Positions 43,599 to 51,076 of a DNA stretch of 64,000 bases are shown piece by piece. Position numbers and translations under genes: made by a program. The DNA comes from Tenacibaculum holothuriorum (GTDB lineage: Bacteria > Bacteroidota > Bacteroidia > Flavobacteriales > Flavobacteriaceae). The stretch covers positions 248,001-312,000 of the forward strand of contig NZ_LAPZ01000003.1 in the NCBI RefSeq assembly GCF_002120225.1, in the 5' to 3' direction. The first letter of the stretch is position 1. Every line of letters begins with the position of its first letter. A model generated the notes under the pieces. That model did not search any database. It worked only from the letters and a program-made list of their open reading frames with translations, and was not told the DNA's origin.

Positions 43599-45859
43599 TG
43601 AAAACAATGAAGAATATTGACAGTTTTACACATGTTCGAGGAGAGTCATTGTTTGTTGATGATTTAATGCTACGTCAAGACACCTTATTTGGATTGGTAT
43701 TTGATTCGCCAAAAGCACATGGAAAAATAACATCGGTAGACTATTCTAAGGCAGAAGCTTTAGAAGGAGTTGTAAAGATATTTACCTACAAAGACGTTTT
43801 AGGAGAAAACCAAATTGGAGGAATTATTCCTGATGAACCTCTTTGGGCAGAAGATGAAGTACATTTCTGGGGACAACCTATTGCCTTTATCGTTGCAGAA
43901 AGTGAAGCTATTGCCAAAAAAGCAAGAACTTTAATTAGTATCGATATTGAAGAACTTCCTGTAATTACTACTGCAAAACAAGCGAAAGAAAAGCAAAGTT
44001 TTATCAATGCTCCACGTTCTTTTAAACTAGGAGATGCTACTACGGAATTTACGAATTGCGATTATGTATTTGAAGGAGAAACTTTTTCAAACGGACAAGA
44101 GCATTTATACCTTGAAACGCAAGGATGTTACGCAGTACCTCAAGAGAACGGCAACATCAAATTAACCTCATCTACTCAAGGACCAACGGCTGTTCAAAAA
44201 ACAGCTGCTAAGGTATTAGGAATACCAATGCATAAAATTGAAGTAGATGTAATTCGTTTAGGTGGTGGTTTTGGTGGAAAAGAAGATCAAGCAACGCCTT
44301 GGGCAGTAATGACTGCGGTTGCTGTACAACACCTAAATCGCCCTGTGAAATATATGTTGAATCGACATGATGATTTACGAATGACTGGAAAGCGTCATCC
44401 ATATTCATCGTTCTATAAAATCGGTTTAACCAAAGATTTAAAAATAAAAGCTTTTGAAGTAGAGTTTTTACAAAACTCTGGAGCAGCAGCAGATTTATCT
44501 CCTGCAATTGCCGAGCGAACTTTATTTCATGCTACTAATAGTTATTTTATTCCTAATGTAAGTACTACGGTATATAGCTGTAAAACAAACTTACCTCCTA
44601 ATACCGCTTTCCGTGGATTTGGAGGTCCGCAAGGAATGTTTGTTATAGAAAGTGCTATTGCAAATGCTGCAGCGCAAATTGGAATTAATAGACGAGAAAT
44701 TCAAGAAGCTAATTTATTAGCAGAAAATGACGAATTTTCGTACGGACAAATCGCTACAGAAGTACAAGCTCAAAAAGCTTGGTTCTCTGCCAAAGAGCAA
44801 TTTGAATTTGAAAAATTAGAACAAGAAGTAGCTCAATTCAACCAAGAAAATGAATTATTTAAAAAAGGAATTTCTTTAATGCCTATCGCATTCGGAATTT
44901 CTTTTACAAATACACCAATGAACCATGCCAGAGCCCTAATACACATCTATCAAGATGGTAGTGTAGGTGTGTCTACAGGAGCTGTTGAAATGGGACAAAG
45001 TGTAAACACAAAAATGTTACAAGTAGCTCAATCGGTTTTAGGTATTTCTGCAAACAAAGTAAAACTAGAAACTACCAATACTACCCGTGTTGCCAACACC
45101 TCTCCTACTGCAGCTAGTTCTACTGCCGATTTAAATGGTAAGGCTGTTGAAATTGCTTGTAACTCATTAATTGAAAGATTAACTACTGTTGCTGCAGACA
45201 TGCTTTCTACACAAGAAAGTAATATTTCTTTTAAAGAAGATGCTGTTTTTGTAGATAACACTAAAACAGATATTACTTGGGAAGTACTTATTGCAGAAGC
45301 GATGCTACGTCGTGTAGCTTTATCTGAAAATGCGCATTACGCAACTCCAATCATTCATTTCGATAAAACCAAAGAAAAAGGACATCCTTTTGCCTATCAT
45401 GTATACGGTACAGCAATTACAACAGTAACGGTTGATTGTATTCGTGGGAACTATGAAATAGACAGTGTGAAGATTGTACATGACTTTGGAAAATCAATGA
45501 ATATCGGAATTGATGTTGGTCAAGTAGAAGGAGCTTTAGCACAAGGTATTGGTTGGATGACGATGGAAGAGATTGCCTATAATGATGATGGACGTTTATT
45601 ATCAAATGCTCTATCAACCTATAAAGTTCCTGATATCTTTTCTGCACCTAAAACAATAGATACCATTCCATTAGAAACAGAAGGGAATCCTTTAGCTATT
45701 CAAAAATCGAAAGCTGTGGGAGAGCCTCCATTAATGTATGGTATTGGAGCTTATTTTGCCATTCAACAAGCGGTTAAAGAATTTAATCCGAATTATAAAT
45801 TAAAATTCCATGCACCTTTTACTCCTGAAAAAGTGTTGATGGGATTGTACGAGAAATAG
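43598..45859 (+). CDS. xdhB: Xanthine dehydrogenase molybdopterin-binding subunit
   Basis: The 753-residue large subunit binds the molybdenum cofactor and substrate. Seen are THVRGESLFVDDL at the N-terminus, GQPIAFIVAES, GQEHLYLETQGC, the cofactor-binding RLGGGFGGKE and NTAFRGFGGPQGMF (Arg of the purine site), the Q-loop GAVEMGQSVNTK, and the catalytic Glu block SKAVGEPPLMYGIGAYFAI. Length matches two-gene XDHs. Translationally coupled to xdhA. Confidence 0.97.
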   Translation: MKTMKNIDSFTHVRGESLFVDDLMLRQDTLFGLVFDSPKAHGKITSVDYSKAEALEGVVKIFTYKDVLGENQIGGIIPDEPLWAEDEVHFWGQPIAFIVAESEAIAKKARTLISIDIEELPVITTAKQAKEKQSFINAPRSFKLGDATTEFTNCDYVFEGETFSNGQEHLYLETQGCYAVPQENGNIKLTSSTQGPTAVQKTAAKVLGIPMHKIEVDVIRLGGGFGGKEDQATPWAVMTAVAVQHLNRPVKYMLNRHDDLRMTGKRHPYSSFYKIGLTKDLKIKAFEVEFLQNSGAAADLSPAIAERTLFHATNSYFIPNVSTTVYSCKTNLPPNTAFRGFGGPQGMFVIESAIANAAAQIGINRREIQEANLLAENDEFSYGQIATEVQAQKAWFSAKEQFEFEKLEQEVAQFNQENELFKKGISLMPIAFGISFTNTPMNHARALIHIYQDGSVGVSTGAVEMGQSVNTKMLQVAQSVLGISANKVKLETTNTTRVANTSPTAASSTADLNGKAVEIACNSLIERLTTVAADMLSTQESNISFKEDAVFVDNTKTDITWEVLIAEAMLRRVALSENAHYATPIIHFDKTKEKGHPFAYHVYGTAITTVTVDCIRGNYEIDSVKIVHDFGKSMNIGIDVGQVEGALAQGIGWMTMEEIAYNDDGRLLSNALSTYKVPDIFSAPKTIDTIPLETEGNPLAIQKSKAVGEPPLMYGIGAYFAIQQAVKEFNPNYKLKFHAPFTPEKVLMGLYEK

Positions 45860-45866
45860 GAAAGTT

Positions 45867-46355
45867 ATCAAACTACAATACACGCGACATAATATAATTA
45901 GAGGTGCTATTATTTATAGTACTGGTGATACCATTGCTTCATTGTTATTAAACGAATTTTCTATCTATAGATTACTCGGAATGATACTTATTGGAGCAAC
46001 GGTATATGCTTTTGAAATCCCCAATTATTTTGCTTGGATTGATCGAAAAACAGGTAGTTTAAATGGTATTCAAAAAACATTGGCTAAAACAGGATTGGCA
46101 ATTGCTTATTTCAATCCGTTATGGATATTCAGGCATTTAGCTTTTATTAAACTATTTTCTGGAAATTACGAGCAAATAAATAGCGGATTACTATTAGTTG
46201 CCCTTTGGTCTTTTTTAGCAAATATTCCTATTTCGTTTATAGCGAATTTTATCATTCAAAATAAAATAAAACTAGATTGGCGCTTTTTAGCCAGTGCAAT
46301 ATTCTCTGCACTAATGGCTATTTACTACGCCCTAAGTGAAACAATTTTTAATTAA
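45867..46355 (+). CDS. Membrane protein within the xdh cluster; start codon unusual
   Basis: An integral membrane protein with ~4 hydrophobic segments (RLLGMILIGATVYAF, LLLVALWSFLANIPISFIAN, FLASAIFSALMAIYYAL) and no recognised family. The first NTG codon is TTG 45942, but the same frame is open and protein-like upstream (KLQYTRHNIIRGAIIYSTGD), back to ~45867. There an ATC codon starts a plausible N-terminus (x-KLQYTRHN). I place the start at that ATC with low certainty; an ATG-to-ATC change or a TTG start are alternatives. It lies 7 bp after xdhB. Confidence 0.6.
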   Translation: MKLQYTRHNIIRGAIIYSTGDTIASLLLNEFSIYRLLGMILIGATVYAFEIPNYFAWIDRKTGSLNGIQKTLAKTGLAIAYFNPLWIFRHLAFIKLFSGNYEQINSGLLLVALWSFLANIPISFIANFIIQNKIKLDWRFLASAIFSALMAIYYALSETIFN

Positions 46356-46357
46356 CT

Positions 46358-46452
46358 TGTCATTACGAATGGACACTGAGCGTAGTCGAAGTGGAAATGA
46401 AGTAATCTCTTTATTGATAAGATTGCTTCGTCATACTTCCTCGCAATGACAA
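46358..46452. repeat. REP/MITE-like dispersed palindromic repeat, copy B
   Basis: The ~95-bp element has TTGTCATTACGA at one end and TCGCAATGACAA at the other. It is homologous to copy A at 33292-33376 in reverse orientation (shared TGAGCGTAGTCGAA, AGTAATCTCTTTA, GATTGCTTC). It is inserted in the short gap before xdhC. Confidence 0.85.
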
Positions 46453-46465
46453 TTGTATAACAATA

Positions 46466-47419
46466 ATGAAATTCTGGCAATACATACACGATAAACTTCA
46501 ACAACAACAAAAAGTATTTGTTTTAACAGTAATTGAAAACTTTGGGAGTTCACCAGGGCGCAAAGGTTTTAAAATGTTAATTGCTGAAGACGGATTTATA
46601 TATGGTTCTGTAGGTGGTGGTATTATGGAATTTGCTTTGGTAGAAGAAGCTAAGGAATTATTAAAACAAGACAACTCTCCTCCTTTTATCAAAAAACAAA
46701 TTCATAAAGGAAACATCAAAGATGGATCAGGAATGATTTGTTCTGGAGAACAAACGGTGGCTTTTCATTGCTTAAACAAGCACGATATTTCTGTTGTTGA
46801 GAGCCTTATTACTTGTTTAAAAAATGGAACAAAAGGAACACTATCTTTAACTCCGAACACTTTTGATTTTAGTACAGCCCAAATCTCTGCACAATTTGAA
46901 TATCAAATAAACAACAAAGAAGATTGGTTTTTTAAAGAACATATCGGATTTAAAGAAACCCTTTATATTGTAGGTGGCGGACATGTTGGAGTAGCCGTTT
47001 CAGAGCTTTTTGTGAAGTTAGGGTTTTATGTTGTTGTTTTTGATAATAGAGAAAACCTCAACACTTTAGAAAATAACCAAACTGCTCATAAAAAATTGGT
47101 GATTGACTATAACGATATTGAAAACCATATTGAAGTTTCTTCAAGCAGTTATGTAGCCATTATGACCAATAAGTATACCGATGATAAATTGGTATTAAGT
47201 AAATTAATACATCATAACTATGGTTTCTTAGGTGTTTTGGGTAGTAAGGCTAAATTACATATCATGTGGGAAGTTTTACAAAACGAAGGTGTTACGCGAA
47301 CGCAATTAGAAAAAGTACATGCGCCTATTGGACTCTCTATAAAAAGTGAAACTCCAGAAGAAATTGCGGTTAGTATTGCTGCTCAGGTTATTCAGGTAAA
47401 GAACAAGATAAAATCTTAA
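46466..47419 (+). CDS. xdhC: XdhC family molybdenum cofactor maturation factor
   Basis: XdhC binds and sulfurates or delivers the molybdenum cofactor to xanthine dehydrogenase. The 317-residue protein has the N-terminal XdhC/CoxI domain (TVIENFGSSPGRKGFKMLI, GSVGGGIMEFALVEEA, GSGMICSGEQTVAF with the conserved Cys). The C-terminal Rossmann domain has LYIVGGGHVGVAVSELFVKL, YVAIMTNKYTDD, LGVLGSKAK and HAPIGLSIKSETPEEIAVSI. Its position after xdhAB supports the role. Confidence 0.95.
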   Translation: MKFWQYIHDKLQQQQKVFVLTVIENFGSSPGRKGFKMLIAEDGFIYGSVGGGIMEFALVEEAKELLKQDNSPPFIKKQIHKGNIKDGSGMICSGEQTVAFHCLNKHDISVVESLITCLKNGTKGTLSLTPNTFDFSTAQISAQFEYQINNKEDWFFKEHIGFKETLYIVGGGHVGVAVSELFVKLGFYVVVFDNRENLNTLENNQTAHKKLVIDYNDIENHIEVSSSSYVAIMTNKYTDDKLVLSKLIHHNYGFLGVLGSKAKLHIMWEVLQNEGVTRTQLEKVHAPIGLSIKSETPEEIAVSIAAQVIQVKNKIKS

Positions 47420-47520
47420 ACTACTTCTATTATAACAAAAATCCTTTATCTTAAAAAACAAAGGATAAATAGTTATTTTTAGTCGTATAACAACAAATTA
47501 TAGCTAATTAAAACAAGTGT

Positions 47521-48255
47521 ATGAAAAAAAGAATATTAATAACAGGTGGATTTGGTAAAATAGCTCAATACTTCGTGAAAAAATTTTGCGATAATTATGA
47601 GATAACCGTTGCTGATATTGTTATTAAAGAAGAAATTTACCCTGAAAACATTAAAATTATAAAAGCTGACCTAACGGATTTAGAGGTGTGTAATAATTTA
47701 TGCATAGGAATAGATACAATTATACATTTAGCAGGAATTGCTAATCCAGATTCTAGTTTTAACGAAGTACTAAATGCAAATATAATTGCCTCTAAAAATA
47801 TTTTTGAGGCTGCCACTAAAGCAAATTGTAAAAGAGTAATTTATGCTAGTAGTGCTCAAACTATAGAAAGCTATTCAGAAGACATTCAAATTAACAAGAA
47901 TATGCCCGTAAGACCTAAAAATCTCTACGGAGTTTCTAAATGTTTTGGAGAAGCATTAGGGGCTTACTATGCTTTTCAAGAGAATATTTCTGTAATATGC
48001 TTAAGGATTGGAGCATATGAATTTCCCAATGACTTTACAGAAATGAACGCTAGAGATTTAAGTGCATTTCTTCATCCAGATGATTGTAATCAATTATTAG
48101 ATAAATGTATTAAAACAGAAAATTTGAAATACGAAATTCTAAATGCAATATCAAATAATAGATATAAAAGACTAGATATTACAGAGACAATTGAAAAAGT
48201 TGGCTATAACCCAAAAGCAAATGCATTTGATTTGTTTAAGCTGAAAGCAGAATAA
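47521..48255 (+). CDS. NAD-dependent epimerase/dehydratase family protein
   Basis: A 244-residue extended SDR. The nucleotide-binding motif is LITGGFGKIAQYFVKK; the acidic residue after strand 2 is VADI. TIIHLAGIANP, the catalytic Ser block IYASSAQTIE and YGVSKCFGEALGAYYA (YxxxK) are intact. Overall layout resembles uronate/sugar-nucleotide dehydrogenases of the short type (~245-270 residues). The substrate is not decidable; it lies on the same strand between xdhC and an SGNH hydrolase but 101 bp from xdhC. Confidence 0.9.
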   Translation: MKKRILITGGFGKIAQYFVKKFCDNYEITVADIVIKEEIYPENIKIIKADLTDLEVCNNLCIGIDTIIHLAGIANPDSSFNEVLNANIIASKNIFEAATKANCKRVIYASSAQTIESYSEDIQINKNMPVRPKNLYGVSKCFGEALGAYYAFQENISVICLRIGAYEFPNDFTEMNARDLSAFLHPDDCNQLLDKCIKTENLKYEILNAISNNRYKRLDITETIEKVGYNPKANAFDLFKLKAE

Positions 48256-48327
48256 CTAATCAATTAATTGCCTTAAAATTGTCTTATCAACAACTCATAA
48301 TCTAGAGCTCATCAAAAAAATAAAACT

Positions 48328-49005
48328 ATAAAAAAATTACTTTACATATTATTCCTGGTTAGCTTTACTATTAAAGCTCAAAATATTTTGTTTGTTGGTA
48401 ATAGCTTAACGTATTCTAATAATATGCCTGAGATATTAGAATATATTGCTAAACAAAATGGAGTTCAACTTAAAACAACTAGTCTATGTTTTCCTAACTA
48501 TGCAATTATTGATCATTTAGATAGTGGAAAACTTCAAAAATTATTAGAAAAACAATCTTTTGATTATATAATTATTCAGCAAGGTCCGTCTTCGCAACCT
48601 CTAGGTAAACAAATGCTTTTAAACGATGGAGCTAAAGTGAAAAAGCTTTGTGATAAATACAATAGTAAACTAGGATACTATATGGTTTGGCCATCTGTAC
48701 AGTATTATTATACTTTTGAAAAGGTTATCGAAAACCACATCTTAGCTGCGCAAAAAAATAATGCGTTATTATTTCCTGTAGGAGTTATTTGGAAAGATTA
48801 TAACACTCACAAAGACAAGGAATCTTTATATAGTTATGATGACTTTCATCCTTCTATAGCAGGAAGCTTTTTAGCTGCTCTTACAATATTTCACACTTTA
48901 TATCCAGAAAAAAATCTTCAACAATTACAATTTAAAAAGTATTCCAATTGGGTAACCGATGAAGATTCTTTTAATTTAATTATCCGTTTGATTGAAAAAA
49001 ACTAA
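48328..49005 (+). CDS. SGNH/GDSL-type hydrolase with apparent ATA start
   Basis: The enzyme has SGNH block I in ILFVGNSLTYSNN, the family motif QQGPSSQP, and the block V Asp/His pair in YDDFHPSIAGSF. The reading frame begins with a textbook signal peptide, KKLLYILFLVSFTIKAQ, but the codon in front of it is ATA (48328), with no ATG in the frame between the TAA at 48298 and the catalytic block. The first NTG (TTG 48388) would remove the signal peptide. I therefore annotate from ATA; a mutated start (pseudogene) is possible. Substrate: probably an ester on glycan or lipid, unknown. Confidence 0.65.
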   Translation: MKKLLYILFLVSFTIKAQNILFVGNSLTYSNNMPEILEYIAKQNGVQLKTTSLCFPNYAIIDHLDSGKLQKLLEKQSFDYIIIQQGPSSQPLGKQMLLNDGAKVKKLCDKYNSKLGYYMVWPSVQYYYTFEKVIENHILAAQKNNALLFPVGVIWKDYNTHKDKESLYSYDDFHPSIAGSFLAALTIFHTLYPEKNLQQLQFKKYSNWVTDEDSFNLIIRLIEKN

Positions 49006-49012
49006 GCTAAAG

Positions 49013-49636
49013 TTATTTCATACATTGTTTTAATACTTTTTCTGCTCTATTAACATCAAACCTTGGGTAATACTTAATATCAATTTTTTCTTTTTTCCCT
49101 AAATCAATCGCCTTTTGAATACTCTTACAAAACGGTTTGGTAGACTGACCGAAAAAGCGTGCTGCTCCCATATCAGATTCTGCTTTACTTAAAATTACAC
49201 GCGGATTTTCTGGTGCCAACTCAAAAGCTTTTTTATACAAAGCCGCATTTTTCATAGACATGCTCATTCCGTATTTTTGTCCATCAAAAGCCATATAAGC
49301 CACATTTAATAAGGCTTGACGAATTAATATTTCTGGATTATTTGGAGATAATGAATTTGCCGCGTCTAGAAACTTCTGTGCTTTCGTTAACTTAGCTATT
49401 AATTTAGGTTCTTCTTTAATTTTAAAAGCATCAATAATTTCTATAGTAGCAGCATAATATGGTGGTAACCAATTTTCTTTTTCGGCATTAGCAATTCGTT
49501 CAAATAACTGACTTGCCTTTGTGGTCTTATTAGCTCCCCAAAGCTCAAATGCTTTATTCATTCCTTTGTCATACTGTGTTTGTGCCGATACTTGTATTGT
49601 AAAAACAAATACAATGAATGTGATAACTTTTTTCAT
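49013..49636 (-). CDS. Secreted TPR-like protein
   Basis: The 207-residue protein has signal peptide MKKVITFIVFVFTIQVSAQ and TPR-like helices (KTTKASQLFERIANAEKENW, AQKFLDAANSLSPNNPEILI, ALYKKAFELAPENPRV). No enzymatic motif. It is the last gene of a four-gene operon led by a TonB-dependent receptor, with 119 bp to the DUF2141 gene. Role unknown. Confidence 0.82.
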   Translation of the reverse strand: MKKVITFIVFVFTIQVSAQTQYDKGMNKAFELWGANKTTKASQLFERIANAEKENWLPPYYAATIEIIDAFKIKEEPKLIAKLTKAQKFLDAANSLSPNNPEILIRQALLNVAYMAFDGQKYGMSMSMKNAALYKKAFELAPENPRVILSKAESDMGAARFFGQSTKPFCKSIQKAIDLGKKEKIDIKYYPRFDVNRAEKVLKQCMK

Positions 49637-49755
49637 TTTTTAATTGATTTTAGGCATTACATATCTATTAAAGTAATCTGTATTTTTTAAGACTACTCTG
49701 CAAATTGTTCAGAAAACCGAACAAATTAATTGTAATAATGAGTGATTAAATTATG

Positions 49756-50175
49756 TTAGTTTACATTGATTGCTAATTCTATGTTTTTATCTACTAAAAA
49801 CTTAGCATCCTTATATTTTGGAGGCCCCATAAAACCTTTAGCATCGTTAGATATCCCTACTGGTTCTTTAGGTATTCCGAATATTCTAGTATCCATTTTT
49901 TTATTATTATTTTCATCATGAAATGCAGATATTGCATATACTCCAGATGGAATATCTTTAAAAACAACTGTTGCTTTTTTATCTTTAACAGATACAATAT
50001 CTCCTTTAAAATCTTTCTTTAAAAAAGTTTCTTTACTATCATATAACGCCACATAAAGTTTTCCTTTATCAGATTCCATTCCAGAAAAATTAACTGTAAT
50101 TGTATGTTTATCTTGCCCAACAGCACATAATACTGTCGTTGTAAAAAGAATAAGTGTTAGTGCTAGTTTTTGCAT
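49756..50175 (-). CDS. DUF2141 domain secreted protein
   Basis: The 139-residue periplasmic protein has a signal peptide (MQKLALTLILFTTTVLCAVG) and a DUF2141 fold. Recognisable blocks are ITVNFSGMESDKGKLYVALY, DIPSGVYAISAFHDENNNKK, MDTRIFGIPKEPVGISN and GPPKYKDAKF. The D-x-N-x-N-K-x-D stretch (HDENNNKKMD) looks like a small calcium-binding loop. DUF2141 genes are often next to TonB receptors in Flavobacteriia. Function unknown. Confidence 0.92.
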   Translation of the reverse strand: MQKLALTLILFTTTVLCAVGQDKHTITVNFSGMESDKGKLYVALYDSKETFLKKDFKGDIVSVKDKKATVVFKDIPSGVYAISAFHDENNNKKMDTRIFGIPKEPVGISNDAKGFMGPPKYKDAKFLVDKNIELAINVN

Positions 50176-50255
50176 AATTGTTATTTTTTATTGTTGGTTC
50201 AAATATCTTTCAATTTATTATTAGTCCATCAAAAAACAAACCGAGTTGTTATTTT

Positions 50256-51065
50256 TTAATGACGAATTGTTAAAAGTTTATCTATTTCTTTAAGTACTTT
50301 TTTAGTTTCTATTTTAAGTGCATTTAAATGACCTACTTCTGAAACAAAAAATGCTTTTGGTTTTTGTGCATTTGTAAACACAATTTCAGATTGCTTTATT
50401 GGTATTGATCTATCTACCTTACCATGAATAATAAGTTTTGGAATGTTTTTGATTTCTTTAATTTCTGTTTTAGAAGGATACATATTCCCCAATGCTTTGT
50501 TTATATACACATGAACATTCTTTGGCGCATATAGTTTAGCTACATCTGCAAACGATGCAAAACCTCCATCTAAAATTAATGCATCTACTTCATCTTGATG
50601 TTTATTTGTAAAATGAGTTGCGATTTGGCATCCTAATGAAGCTCCATAAACCAACAACTTAGAGTCTTTAATTAGTTTATTTTCTTTCATTTTTGAAAAT
50701 ACAATCTCAATATCTTCGACAATATTAATATGTGTTGATTTTCCTGATGATTTTCCGTACCCTCTAAAATCTACAGCATATACTTGATAATTATTTGCTA
50801 CCAAAGGCTCTATCATATACATGTATGTAGAAATATTTCCTCCAGCTCCATGAAAAAACAAGACCGTTGCCTTTGGTGTTGATTTGGGTTGAAAAAATAC
50901 CGTATGAATTATGTCTTTTTCAACAGGAATAAATTCTTCTGAATATGGAATTTTCACTTCTCTCCATTCTTTTTTGGGGAAATAGAATTTCTCTTCAAAT
51001 TGCGCTTTCGATTGAGTCACTATTCCTAATAAAAACAGTGTCAATATAATTTTAAATACTTTCAT
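50256..51065 (-). CDS. Secreted alpha/beta hydrolase
   Basis: A 269-residue alpha/beta hydrolase with a signal peptide (MKVFKIILTLFLLGIVTQSK, then AQ). The oxyanion block is LFFHGAGGNIS; VDFRGYGKSSGK is the classic post-strand-4 turn; the nucleophile elbow is VYGASLGCQIA (GxSxG). The Asp is probably in HGKVDRSIPI and the His in SEVGHLNAL. Substrate unknown (ester or peptide). It lies 11 bp downstream of the TonB receptor, so cotranscribed. Confidence 0.92.
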   Translation of the reverse strand: MKVFKIILTLFLLGIVTQSKAQFEEKFYFPKKEWREVKIPYSEEFIPVEKDIIHTVFFQPKSTPKATVLFFHGAGGNISTYMYMIEPLVANNYQVYAVDFRGYGKSSGKSTHINIVEDIEIVFSKMKENKLIKDSKLLVYGASLGCQIATHFTNKHQDEVDALILDGGFASFADVAKLYAPKNVHVYINKALGNMYPSKTEIKEIKNIPKLIIHGKVDRSIPIKQSEIVFTNAQKPKAFFVSEVGHLNALKIETKKVLKEIDKLLTIRH

Positions 51066-51076
51066 TGTAACTTATT

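Noticed and set aside
47440..47470. Hairpin ATCCTTT ... AAAGGAT after xdhC
   Set aside because: Short stem, long A-rich loop and no T-run; too weak to call a terminator.
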